Shown here: positions 49,900 through 59,583 of the stretch, in pieces
Numbering within the stretch: position 1 is the first letter of the stretch
How the letters are laid out: each line of letters begins with the position of its first letter
Notes under the pieces: generated by a model
Seen by the model: only the letters and a program-made list of their open reading frames with translations
Told to the model about the DNA's origin: nothing
Database searches by the model: none
Assembly (NCBI GenBank): GCA_914767885.1
Contig: CAJZBQ010000006.1
Span: 1-64,000, forward strand
Reading direction: 5' to 3'
Source: Blepharisma stoltei
Taxonomy: Eukaryota; Ciliophora; Heterotrichea; Heterotrichida; Blepharismidae
DNA: 64,000 nt
Translations under genes and position numbers: made by a program

Positions 49900-51291
49900 T
49901 TATAATAAAAGACTCCATGATTTAGTTCTTAAATTACGACGCTTTTTTGACTGAGTAAACTCAAATTCAATATGGCAGAATAAGGTGTCAATCACCCATT
50001 TTCCAAATCTTTTGGCGTATGCGATTGTAAAGAAAAATAATCCAGCCCATCCTAGAATCATAAACTTTTCCCAATCTTCTGAGTTTCTGAGAGCTGATAC
50101 CTGCCATAGGTAAGTGAATCCAATTGTTTTAGGAAGTCGGTCAAGACAATATGCAGGCTTTTTTCCTCAACCAACAGATGAGAACCGAAGGTGCAGTGTC
50201 AGCTCATATTTCTGGGAAGCAATATTTCCCTGCATAAGGCGAAGTAGTTTTAGAAAGAGCTTTAGGCAATAACCTCATACCCTGAACATTGCCAGGGGTT
50301 AAGACAGTCCTCGGCCATGGAGGCAAGACCCAAGAAAGGTCAGGCAAGTCTCCTCTCGAGAGACTGGTGACGTTGGCAAGAAAAGTCCCGTTGTGTGTAA
50401 CCATCTGTGCCTTAGGGCACCCTTAGACCGAAGCTTAGTAAGGACGGGTAGAGGCTGACATAATCCTCTACAACCCAGAACCATTTATCTAATCTAATCT
50501 GAGTTTCCATCTAAAAATAAAGCTAAAAATGTAACTGAGCCACTTCCGCATATCGACCCAATAATAGAAAACGCCACAAGCAATTTCGCCATTCTTCCAC
50601 TTTTTTCAACCAAGAAAAAGAAACAAATAACTAGATGTGTTATAAAAAACAGCCATAAAGGCGCCAAAGAAATCCTCCACGGAATAAAATAGTCATAGTC
50701 TTCTCTCCAAATAAAAATAAATATTTCAGAAAGCCCTAAAACATTTAAAATAAGCCAATATCACGTATGAGACGTTTCTAAGAAAATAACTTTCAGAGCA
50801 GAAACCAGGCAAAGGATAATTAAAGGGGAGGAAATTGTGGCTACTGAATGAATTAAAATGCTTTTTTTGGTGGTTTCTATATAAAAAATTGACAAAATAA
50901 GCGTAATTTCAAATAAAGTTGAAACAAAAATATTCCGCAGAAGAATTCCTGTCACTGAGCGATGCCAAGTAGCCATTCCATTTTTTCGCTTCACAAGCAA
51001 GTAAATTACAACCCCCAGCATTGTGCTGCATAAAACCGCGATTTCTCCTGCCAGAAATATCAGAGGGACAAGAGATAGCTCGTATTTTCTATGATCTTTC
51101 ATAAACTATATATAAGATACTATAAGAATCCAAAAAGAAATCAAAAAATGAGACGCTGCGAAAAGGCCAATAAAGATCTGCAAAAAGAATCTGAGTTTTG
51201 GGTGCTGCTCAATTTTGTGCCGTCATCTTATGCATGGACTGGTATTACGGTTTTGTCTTGGCTTGATTAAAGGCTGTTTTTTGGAGTCCAT
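49900..51291 (-). CDS. Multi-pass membrane protein, TMEM185/FXF-like, interrupted
   Basis: MDSKKQPLIKPRQNRN from ATG 51289-51291, UGA-Trp in CIRWRHK, a first helix, then a 15-nt intron GTATCTTATATATAG (51106-51120) leading to FMKDHRKYELSLV. Further helices include IFIFIWREDYDYFIPW and RISLAPLWLFFITHLVI. A SINE-like element (50088-50497) splits the gene after FLDGNS; collapsing its duplication joins NSEDWEKFMILGWAG. It ends in a basic tail (KKRRNLRTKSWS). Similar in layout to the protein at 24381-25201; both recall TMEM185, tentatively. Confidence 0.7.
50088..50497 (+). mobile_element. SINE-like insertion in membrane-protein gene
   Basis: TSD TCTGAGTTTC (50078-50087, 50498-50507), no TA inside. 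Tail ATTTATCTAATCTAA; the segment GCTGACATAATCCTCTACAA before it is shared, with changes, by the elements ending at 52016 and 58821, so these three form a subfamily. 410 bp. Confidence 0.85.
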
Positions 51292-51387
51292 CTATAATAA
51301 AAGTTTGGAATTAATTAAATAAAAATAACTGGCGATAAGCTATTATCATTAGCTACAAGTTATCATATGGAAATATATGTTGATTGT

Positions 51388-52884
51388 TTACCCTTTTCTC
51401 CTGAAGTTCTTCAGGGCTTTTTTATTCTTTTTTCTATTCATAATGCTTCTGATTTTCAATTCTTCTGTTTTACTCACATATATAAGGATGACCATACCAA
51501 ACTGTTGTGGAATTTTCTGAATTTGGGGACCGAGCTGCGGTCTAAGCCTAGCCTGGCTGGGAAAGGAGAGGCAAGGGACTGGACTATTTGTGTTCGAATG
51601 GGCTTTTCTTTTGGTTGGACTGCAATGCAGGGACTTTTGCTTCAATCCGCAGGCAAGATGCCAGAGTTCACAAAGGCAGCTCCTTACTTCTGGATGTGAA
51701 GCAAATGGGGATTAGAAGGAGTCCAGAAAGGCAGTTCCATACTTTTGGATGCGAAGGAAATGGGGGCCAGAAGGAGAAGTCGGGGATCCCCTACATTCTA
51801 CCCCCAATTATAGTTTCTCCGACCGTTAAGAGAGTTTTCCAAGGAAGTATCTGGGTGCTCTCCCCTAAGATGGCAACGTCAAATTTTTTTGGCGACTCCC
51901 ACATAAAATTGTATAAATACAAACCGATGACTAGGCTAAGAAGCCTGAAATCTGCAAGGCAAATAGAGGGCTGAAATAATCCCTCTAAACCCCGCATAAC
52001 TCACTTAATCTATCTATTTTACTCCTTGTCTTTTTATTTTTCTTTCTTTTCTGCTTGACTTGCTCATTTTTCATTATCTTTTTCTCAATGAAAATCTCTT
52101 CTTTATCCGCCTTATAAGGCTCCTTACAAACTGTATGTCCTTTGCCCTTACACAAATAGCAGGTAGCTTCAGCAAGTTTATTTTCTTCTATTGGCTCATC
52201 CCTTACCATACATGTTTCTTGTGTGTGTCCAATCATTTTGCAAATTTTGCAGCTTAAATAGAATTTTGAATTGCAGAGTCTTGCAGGGTGTCCAATCTAA
52301 CTCCCCCCCCTCCGTGAGTGAACAAAAAAATTTTGTTCACTCACGGTTAATTTTTTTTTTTAAAAAAAATTATATATAAATTTTATAAAAAATTTTTTTT
52401 TCGAAATTTAAAAAAATCCTAATTCGCAAAAATTGGAAAGCAACTATTAATTTAATTTATAAAATTTATGTTTTAGAACGCAATTTGCTTAAAATTAAAC
52501 AGAATTAGCTCTAGATTTCATTATACTAATTATCACTTATATATCAAAAATTTTTTTACATAAAAAAATTTTGTTCACTCACGGAGGGTGGGTTTTTGGG
52601 CAAAAAATGGTGATTTTTCTAATGGTTTTGTTCACTCACGGAAGGGGGGGGAAGTAAGTAAGGTTTACCCCTTTGCATTTGTGACAGGTAACTTGGTAGC
52701 ATTGCCCATGTCTATGGTCTTTGTCTGAACAAAAAATGCATGGGAATTTTCTGATCTTGTGGATGCATTTATACTCCATATGGCCATACTCATAGCACTT
52801 GGTACAAAAAAGCGTGGCTTCTTCATTTTTCTCAAAGTCCTTGCTGGACATTTGAGTTTTAAATAAGATATCACCAGCTTCCAT
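51388..52884 (-). CDS. Air1/2-ZCCHC7-like zinc-knuckle protein, SINE and MITE interrupted
   Basis: MEAGDILFKTQMSSKDFEKN, then five CCHC knuckles: CTKCYEYGHMEYKC, CIFCSDKDHRHGQC, CHKCKGIGHPARLC, CKICKMIGHTQETC, CYLCKGKGHTVC. The third is made only after removing a MITE (52301-52657) and the 15-nt intron GTAAACCTTACTTAG it splits. A basic tail follows; a SINE-like element (51476-52016) interrupts at TRSK and collapsing its duplication gives TEELKIRSIM to NFRRKG. Tandem knuckles of this kind occur in Air1/Air2 and ZCCHC7, RNA-binding subunits of the nuclear TRAMP complex. Family call is by knuckle pattern. Confidence 0.82.
51476..52016 (+). mobile_element. SINE-like insertion in zinc-knuckle gene
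   Basis: TSD TTTTACTC (51468-51475, 52017-52024), short but in correct phase and containing TA. Tail ACTTAATCTATCTA; subfamily segment GCTGAAATAATCCCTCTAAA just before it. 541 bp, GC-rich, includes a GGATGxGAAG repeat near 51690/51746. Confidence 0.8.
52301..52657. mobile_element. Full-length family-1 MITE (IES) inside an intron
   Basis: TAA at 52298-52300 and 52655-52657. Hairpin end at left (CTCCGTGAGTGAACAAAA facing TTTTGTTCACTCACGG), internal motif near 52573, G-tract GGAAGGGGGGGGAAG at right. After excision the intron GTAAACCTTACTTAG is formed. Confidence 0.9.
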
Positions 52885-52919
52885 ATTTAAAAAGCAATTA
52901 AAATCCTCAAATATTTAAG

Positions 52920-54697
52920 TTAGTGCCTAGTCATAACTTGTATAAACTTGTCATATCTTTCTTTGTCGAAATACTTGCTAAGCTTCACCTTAGGTACCCA
53001 TGCATAATCGTCATAAATATCATTATTTACCAGCTTAATGTCTCCTTTTTCGTGAATTGACCTGAAATAAAATATTTTTCTTCCTTTAACTTTCTTTATG
53101 AGTGGGTCGAGGTTTTTTTTCATATCGTATTTCTTCTGGAGCATTTTGATTACCCCTCAGTTTGAAAATTTTTGTTGATTTTATATTATATTTTCCATAT
53201 AATTCAAAATGAAAAATTAAAATGCAAGTTACCTAAAATTAATATATTTTTCTTGAGAGTTTATGATCATAAGCACATTTATATATATTGCAATAATTTA
53301 TAAAAAATAATTATTAACTTCCCTTTATTAGCGAACAAAAAATTTTGTCCGCCTACAGAGAGAGGTTATTTTTTTCTAAACTTTATAGTAAATTTTTTTT
53401 CGAAGTTTAAAAAATCCAATCATAAAACTCGAAAAGTAAAAATTAATTTAATTATTAAAATTTATGTTTTAAAATGTAAGCTGTTTAAAATTAAAGAGAA
53501 TTAGCAAGAGATTTCATTATAATAATTACCACTTTTATGTTGTATAATTTTTTGCTCGTTAGGTTGGGTTTTACCAAAAAATAAGGATTTTTCCAATGGT
53601 TTTGCTCGCTAACTGAGGGAGGGGTAGGGATTAATTTTTAAAACAAAATTTTCTACCTTCTACTCGAGGGGAGTTAGATCTTCTTCTTTCGCTTTTGGCA
53701 TAAGGATTTTTAGTCTATTAAAATAAAGATCATACACATCCTCGTCAAAATTTATAGGCCTATCTCTTTCAGTTACTTCTGGGTATGCTTCTGTGTCAAC
53801 AATAAACGGTTTTGGGGTTATATGATGCACTTTGAGGTTTTTTCCGAACAGATTTTCTACAAGATTGATCCTCGTTTGATGAAAACTGTTCATCCCAAAT
53901 ACAGTGGCACTTGGAAATTCCCATTTTTGTGTCGCTTTATTTTTCAGCAGAAGCCAAACTCTGTAGCCTCCAGCGTATCCAATGCTATGTGGGTCTGCTT
54001 CGTCAGGGTCTGCTTCTAGCCAATGCTTAGAATTAGGTACAGGCTCATAGCCTCTTATAGGCTTTCCTTCATCCAAGTCCTTTTCTAGCTTTAACAACCT
54101 GGTAGATGTAAGATCGTCGTCGTCATCTTCGATGTCTTCATACTCAAAGCTTTCGTCAAATTTCGCCAATAGCCCATGCTTCCTCATAGTCCTGAACCTC
54201 AGTTTTGCCCATTCAACATCTTTATCGTGCCCAAGTGCCCATATAGGATTCCTCACAAGCATTAGTCCAGTGAAAACTTCGCATTCGTCATTGGTCAGCA
54301 TTCTCCAGGTCGATTTTATTGCAATTCTTTTCTTTTTTAGGTCTTTTTCGCCTTTTGCCCATTCGAGTGTCATTCGCTTGGCTGCTCTTTGTCGCTCATC
54401 TAATGCCATTGCAGGCCTTTGAAGATAAGGTGGTAAATGCTTATAGAAATGAGGCTTAAGGTCTTGAATGTCCCATAAATCCTCTAGCTCAGGCATTTTG
54501 AATAGTGGATCATTTGCAGTGACTTTTGCCCACTCTTCAGGAGTCAAGTGCTTTTTGAACTCTTTCATACTGAAGGCTTCATAATTGCGGGCATCATCAT
54601 AATCTGTGCCAATTTTGCCGATTTTTTCATAGGTTTCCATGTTGTACAAGTCACTAGAAGAAAATCTTCGCAAGAGTCTCAGAGAGATTTTGATCAT
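52920..54697 (-). CDS. MRPL46: Mitochondrial ribosomal protein mL46 (MRPL46)
   Basis: MIKISLRLLRRFSSSD resembles a mitochondrial presequence. The body matches mL46: MALDERQRAAKRMTLEW, then a Nudix-like fold with YRVWLLLKNKATQKWEFP and INLVENLFGKNLKVHHI. A 524-bp IES (53151-53674) follows PKAKEEDL; removal between TA dinucleotides gives LIKMLQKKYDMKKN and the conserved C-terminal part KIFYFRSIHEKGD, DDYAWVPKVKLSKYF. mL46 is a structural protein of the mitochondrial large ribosomal subunit. About 418 aa when joined, longer than animal homologues. Confidence 0.85.
53151..53674. mobile_element. 524-bp IES in MRPL46 with family-1 sequence inside
   Basis: TA at 53151-53152 and 53675-53676, ends CCCCTCAG and CTCGAGGGGAG. 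Inside are family-1 parts (AGCGAACAAAAAATTTTGTC hairpin near 53331, body at 53400-53540, TTTTGCTCGCTAACTGAGGG near 53601) plus about 160 bp of unrelated AT-rich sequence, so it may be a MITE nested in or extended by another IES. Confidence 0.75.
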
Positions 54698-55612
54698 TAT
54701 GAAGATATAAAATAAATAAAATGATAGGGAAATTAAAGAGTTTTATATGAAGAAAAGGTTTTCGAAGTATTTGTGGTATCGCTTTGGACTATATGATTAA
54801 TTTTTAGCTGCTTTATAGTAATTAGCTAAATGCCAAATTTTTGATATACAAATTCTATCAATAAGTCTTATTTTCTCAGCCGAATTAATAACAAACTTAT
54901 TAGTATTTTGGTGATTCAATTAAAAACAAAATAGTTTTTAAAATCTGTATATTTTGCTAACTTTTTTGTCAAATATAGTTTCATTTTCTTATTAACTCCC
55001 CCCCCCCCCCCCCTCCGTGAGCGAACAAAACCATTAGAAAAATCGCCATTTTTTGACCAAAAACCCACCCTCCGTGAGTGAACAAAAATTTTTTTAATAG
55101 AAAAAATTTTAATGGAAAAAAATTTTGCTATATAAGTCATAATTAGTATAATGAAATCTAGAGCTAATTCTGTTTAATTTTAAACAAATTGCGTTTTAAA
55201 ACATAAATTTTGCAAATTAAATTAATATTTGCTTCCCAATTTTTGCAAATTAGGATTTTTTTTAAATTTCGAAAAAATATTTTTGTATAAAATTTATATA
55301 TAAATTTTTTTTTAAAAAAAAAAAAATTAACCCCCCTCCGTGAGTGAACAAAATTTTTTTGTTCGCTCACGGGGGGGGGGGGGAGTAGTGAATTTTTACT
55401 ATTTTCACAGCAAACATTCATGAAAGATTATTATATAGCAGTTAACTTAGACGACTCAGAATTGTCTCTAATATTATCATTCCAAATCAATCTTTTCTCC
55501 ATCATTTTCAATAAACAAGTTTTAATCTAATCTTATCTGAGCCGTTTACAAAAATTACAAAACCATCTATTTACCGATTCTTTAACACTTGATAATCCTT
55601 CTGTATTAATTA
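54698..55612. other. Intergenic region with a full family-1 MITE
   Basis: Between two minus-strand genes. Apart from the MITE (54996-55385) it is AT-rich without supported features. Confidence 0.55.
54996..55385. mobile_element. Full-length family-1 MITE, intergenic
   Basis: TAA at 54993-54995 and TAG at 55386-55388. Same structure and orientation as the 19.4-kb copy: C-tract and terminal motif, internal motif near 55069, hairpin of facing motifs at the right (55331-55383) with a long G-tract. Sequence nearly identical to that copy. Confidence 0.93.
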
Positions 55613-56071
55613 TTAGCACTTTTCGTCCTCGAAAATCCAATTAAACGTCTTTGGACTCCTTCCTCCTGCATAACTTACAAAGCTTGCATCATTTGCAGGT
55701 CTTGATTTCCTAGTTGCACTTGATAGCATCGACTGTATGCTCATGACGACCGAGCTTACTTTCATAGAAGGTGACCAATCATCATAGAGAATTGACAGAC
55801 AAATATAGCCGTTTGAATACACATGCTCGTGGTGAGGGTATGCTCCTCTGAAAATTACGTCTGGAGCTTCTATTGGGTAATTATCACTGAACCTGAATTC
55901 CAATGTATACCTTTCGCCTGCAAAAATGCTGCCTTCAGCTCCTATAAAGCTTACATACCATGTCATGCGGTTAGTGTCATTTTCTGGGATTTCGACTGGG
56001 AAAGTGTCTTGGTAATGGCGAGTCATTTCTTCGAATTCTCTTTGGAGACGCTTCTGAGCTCTGCTAAGCAT
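55613..56071 (-). CDS. UBE2W: Ubiquitin-conjugating enzyme E2 W (UBE2W-like)
   Basis: 152 aa, MLSRAQKRLQREFEEMTRH, UBC fold with YTLEFRFSDNYPIEAPDV, the active-site segment HHEHVYSNGYICLSILYDDW (catalytic Cys in YICLSIL), SVVMSIQSMLSS, and a C-terminus WIFEDEKC like UBE2W. UBE2W transfers ubiquitin to substrate N-termini. The HPN motif of most E2s is replaced by HEHVYSNG as in UBE2W. Uninterrupted. Confidence 0.93.
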   Translation of the reverse strand: MLSRAQKRLQREFEEMTRHYQDTFPVEIPENDTNRMTWYVSFIGAEGSIFAGERYTLEFRFSDNYPIEAPDVIFRGAYPHHEHVYSNGYICLSILYDDWSPSMKVSSVVMSIQSMLSSATRKSRPANDASFVSYAGGRSPKTFNWIFEDEKC

Positions 56072-56397
56072 ATTTTAATTATAGACATTATGTTAAATTG
56101 GAAAAGGTGAAATGATAAATATTAGATAAAATAATAAATCTGAAGGTTTAGGATATGTAAATTATTTTATTGTTTAAAAAAAATCAATACTTTAATGGCA
56201 AATTAATTTACTCCTCCCTTGGTGAGAAGAGATTTGTTTTAAAAAAATTTAAAAATAATTTAAAAAGTTTATGTCTCAAATGCAGTCATATTTATTTTAT
56301 AATTATTTTTGCAAAAATTTTTGCTATAGGATCTCCTAATGATTTTGCTCAATCACGGGATGGAGTTAGTTTAAATAAAAAGGCTTTCAATTTCAGT
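56072..56397. other. Intergenic spacer with a degenerate MITE
   Basis: 326 bp; 56211-56365 is a MITE (TTA at 56208-56210 and 56366-56368, ends CTCCTCCCTTGGTGAG and TCAATCACGGGATGGAG). Remainder AT-rich. Confidence 0.65.
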
Positions 56398-57159
56398 CTA
56401 AAGTATCATTCTTTCCTTATATTTAAGCATCATTCTTCTAAAATCCTTAAAGATTCGCTCCAAATCTCTTGGAGATCTTCTGATTTCTTCAGCAATTTTG
56501 ACAGCATCTAAATCCTCCTGAGTTTTTAAGTCTAAAAAATACTTAAAAAATCCTTTCAAAACTCTCCCTTCGCATTCGTCCATTTCTTTAAGTTTATTTG
56601 CCGTCCATTTCATTCTTTCCGAGCACTTTTTGACAGCTTTTTCTTGCTGTAAAATAGACCTTGACAAATTTTGGATTTTATTGTCTTGCTGATAATTATC
56701 ATAAGCTTCCTTGAACCTTTTGAATTTCCTTTCTCTTCTTTTTACTAATTTTTCAGGCGACATATAGTCTTTTCTAGTTAAAATTCCTTTTAAATGCTGG
56801 CTTCTGGTATTATTAGGAGATAAAAATCTCATAATTCTTTCTGTGCATAGCTGCTCAATAGAGCTTTCTTTGTTTATGGAAGGCAGAAGATAGGATTTAT
56901 TCATTAAGTTTGATTTTTTGTTAAAAATTTGAATGCTTTCGTTAATTTTGTAGCTTTTTGAAGCAGGCTTAAGGTCTGAAGTATTTTCTTGTTTGGTGAG
57001 AAAACCTCTTAAAGTGAGGTCTTTTTTAATTATATTTCCAGGACTGACTGATCTTGCTGCAAATCTTCCAATATTTACATCAGAAACTTTATCATAAATA
57101 TAATCAACAACGTCTAAGCCATTAATTGGGGATTTTGGGCACTTCTTTATTTTACTCAT
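56398..57159 (-). CDS. Hypothetical basic helical protein (253 aa)
   Basis: MSKIKKCPKSPINGLDVVDY from ATG 57157-57159; upstream codons are open but hydrophobic and less likely coding. Central region TRKDYMSPEKLVKRRERKFKR (split by segments) is very basic, followed by helices (KLKEMDECEGRVLKGFF) and KDFRRMMLKYKERMIL at the end. No UGA and no insertion. No family recognised; may be cytoskeletal. Confidence 0.7.
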   Translation of the reverse strand: MSKIKKCPKSPINGLDVVDYIYDKVSDVNIGRFAARSVSPGNIIKKDLTLRGFLTKQENTSDLKPASKSYKINESIQIFNKKSNLMNKSYLLPSINKESSIEQLCTERIMRFLSPNNTRSQHLKGILTRKDYMSPEKLVKRRERKFKRFKEAYDNYQQDNKIQNLSRSILQQEKAVKKCSERMKWTANKLKEMDECEGRVLKGFFKYFLDLKTQEDLDAVKIAEEIRRSPRDLERIFKDFRRMMLKYKERMIL

Positions 57160-57352
57160 CTGACAATGGAAAATAATTTTTTTGCAAATTAGCCTACTTA
57201 TTTTTAAAAAATACATACAATTCCAGAGGTGAGTTAGGCAAACTCTTCAAATTAATATTGTTTCCATGCTCATTAATCCCTACCTCCCCTTGAGCTTTCA
57301 TTTTTTATGTAAGAATTTTCTTCAACCGATAATTTGTTATAATTCTTATAAA

Positions 57353-57832
57353 ATGTCTGAGTCAATCAAAGACACAATGTCAGCGCCTTTCTTCAAGACT
57401 ACTAGAGTAAACTCGTGCCAGTACGTCTCTGCTTCAAATGGCCAAGCACGAGCAGTTTCCTTCCCTTGCAAGAAAACAGGGTATAAAGCCAAAAACTCCT
57501 GGACTAACCAACGACGCTCGTCTGAAGTCGTATCGCACGCAGGCGCCACTTATCAGACTTTCCCCAACATGCATGTAGGTATGAATAAAAAGCCTCTGGT
57601 GCCTTATCATCCTGATTCTTATAGAAACCGTTTGCCACAAACTGATTTCATTGCACCTTATAAAAATTCCAGCCAAATTGAAATCGGAGATAGGTCCAGC
57701 TATAACAGCAAAAGCGTTTTCAGAACGACTTATCAAGCTATGCTATTTAAGCCAGATATGAACGATTACACCTCGAATCAGGGAATCATTGCGGAAAAGA
57801 CCAAGTGGACTAAAACTAGAATAAATGATTAA
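57353..57832 (+). CDS. Hypothetical protein, possible ciliary/microtubule-associated (159 aa)
   Basis: MSESIKDTMSAPFFKTTRVN from ATG 57353, just after TTATAATTCTTATAAA. Tyr/Asn/Ser-rich with short motifs such as SVFRTTYQAMLFKP and YTSNQGIIAEKTKWTKTRIND that resemble repeats in microtubule inner or SAXO-like proteins. No domain is recognised with confidence. Divergent from the previous gene with a 193-bp gap; uninterrupted. Confidence 0.65.
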   Translation: MSESIKDTMSAPFFKTTRVNSCQYVSASNGQARAVSFPCKKTGYKAKNSWTNQRRSSEVVSHAGATYQTFPNMHVGMNKKPLVPYHPDSYRNRLPQTDFIAPYKNSSQIEIGDRSSYNSKSVFRTTYQAMLFKPDMNDYTSNQGIIAEKTKWTKTRIND

Positions 57833-58033
57833 ATTGAAAATGGGTTGAAACTATTAATTTCTGCATTAGGCTTATAATTGTAAGAATTTTTTAAATATTG
57901 GGATTTTTATTAGAAAATTTTGTAATGATGAGATGAAGGATTTTGAAGGAAGAAATTTTAATATTGTGGAGAAATTTTTGAATTGGTTTTGATATAAAAA
58001 GTGAATAAGTTTTTTATCCCATATTATCTCAAT

Positions 58034-59322
58034 ATGGAAAAGTTTAGGGATTGGTCTCGAACTTTAGGTATTTTAGTTGGACTTGCAGCAGTTATTCTTG
58101 AATTCAAAGAAATTGGCTTTAAAGTTTTAATTTTCTTAGCGCATTTTGATAACGAAGGTTATGCATTTCCATTTTGGCAAGTGGAGATCTAAAGGATATG
58201 GCTTCCTAAAATAAATTTGGCTTGCGCAGCACCATAAAAAATGAGAAGAGCACAATAATATATTTGACTATTTGGACACTCATAATCAATACATCATCTC
58301 TCCTCATTTTGAAGCTCGATTTAGGAAGTCAAAATCTTCAACAAGCTCAGAATTATTAAAATGGGATTATTTGATATGGCCTCTGATATTCCGAGAGTTG
58401 ATCAGGACACAGAGAAGAATAGCCACATTGCAGTAGTTCTCTGGAGTGGTTATTTGTTTAAGTGCTGACCCTTGACTTTTTTCCTAGCTTGCAGACCTGG
58501 CTCAGGTGCAATGTCCTTCAACACTCCATAGGAGCATTACCAATCCTGTAATACAGCTCAGACAGGCTATGGGAGGAGGCAAAGTTGGTCTGTCCATACT
58601 TTGAGGAATATCTGCGGTTGAGACTTTTGCTATTTTATAGGACCCAGAAGACGGATAGGGCGATTTCTCTGAAAGGCCTCCTACGTCATCATTTTTTGGG
58701 GGCGTCAGGAGCTAAAGAGCAGGTGTGAGAAATAGCTTATCACCAACACGAATCTAACCGTGAACGGTGAGGAGCTGAAATAATCCCTGTAGACCCACTA
58801 TAATTTTAATCTAATCTAATTAACAAGCCCTTGTGATTGTTTCATGAATCTTACTCTAATAAGGAAGATAAAAAGACTAGGGTGCTAAAATAAATATTAC
58901 TATATTTTAAAAATAGAAATTCATAAATATGAGCCTAGAAGTTAGGATTTAACGTTTCTCTATTATTTTGGCTCTATGTTTATCCTATGATTGGAGATAG
59001 CGTCAAACTTCCTCCTGTATGGCACCTTAGTCTAGATCATGGAATCCTGCTACTTTTCTTTATCCCTGAAGCCTTGAATCCAAAAATTTCCTTCAATTTT
59101 CGAGATTTCTTTAAAGCGATATATGTGATGCTGGCTTATCTACTTGTAGTCATGGTCCCTTGCGCTCTTAAAGGAATCGTTATATATCCCGGGCTGTCAT
59201 TCAATAACTCTTTTACATTGATCATTGTAGGAGTCAATATTGGAACTGTGGTTAGTGGATATTATATAGGAAAGTATCTTAATGAAGGCTACAGCGGCAA
59301 AAAGGCTATAAAAATTCAATAA
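58034..59322 (+). CDS. Multi-pass membrane protein, AIG1/FAR-17a-like, three insertions
   Basis: MEKFRDWSRTLGILVGL from ATG 58034. A 62-bp TA-bounded IES (58150-58211) after LAHFD joins KFGLRSTIKNE and helix YLTIWTLIINTSSLLIL. A SINE-like element (58347-58821) follows QNLQQA and collapsing it gives LVIVSWIL. A 91-bp IES (58852-58942) then joins GFNVSLLFWLYVYP. The rest is HLSLDHGILLLFFIPEAL, helices, and GYYIGKYLNEGYSGKK to TAA. Six helices with a His in LDH are reminiscent of the AIG1/ADTRP family of membrane lipid hydrolases; tentative. Three independent in-frame joins support the model. Confidence 0.65.
58150..58211. mobile_element. 62-bp TA-bounded IES candidate
   Basis: TA at 58150-58151 and 58212-58213, both codon positions 3-1. 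Contains UAA stops in the gene frame. Removal gives HFDKFGLRS. Confidence 0.55.
58347..58821 (+). mobile_element. SINE-like insertion in AIG1-like gene
   Basis: Short TSD AACAAGC (58340-58346, 58822-58828). Head TTATTAAAATGGGATTATT, subfamily segment GCTGAAATAATCCCTGTAGA and tail TAATCTAATCTAATT as in the elements ending at 50497 and 52016. 475 bp. Confidence 0.8.
58852..58942. mobile_element. 91-bp TA-bounded IES candidate
   Basis: TTA at 58851-58853 and 58942-58944, same phase. Several stops inside. Removal joins VSWIL to GFNVSLLFW. Confidence 0.6.
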
Positions 59323-59583
59323 TTTAGATACATTTATTTTCATTTTGAGGGATTAATAACAAAAGAATTGTTTTGCGTGTATCCCCCATAATAATAAATT
59401 TATGCCAAATATTATAGTTAGAAAAATATTATTTATGGTTTTGTATGCAGGCTATTTCAAAATAAATAAAATTTATGGTTTCTTGAATTATTTCAAAAAA
59501 TTGCAATTTTTCTAACTTTCCTAAATTTCTCTCTTATAATATAGGCGGCAATATTAAATTTACCCCTAATTAAATATTTACTA

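Noticed and set aside
51148-51270. Plus-strand 40-codon ORF starting AAAATGAGACGC
   Set aside because: The head resembles a SINE-like start, but the minus strand here is the first exon of the membrane protein with a 15-nt intron and UGA-Trp.
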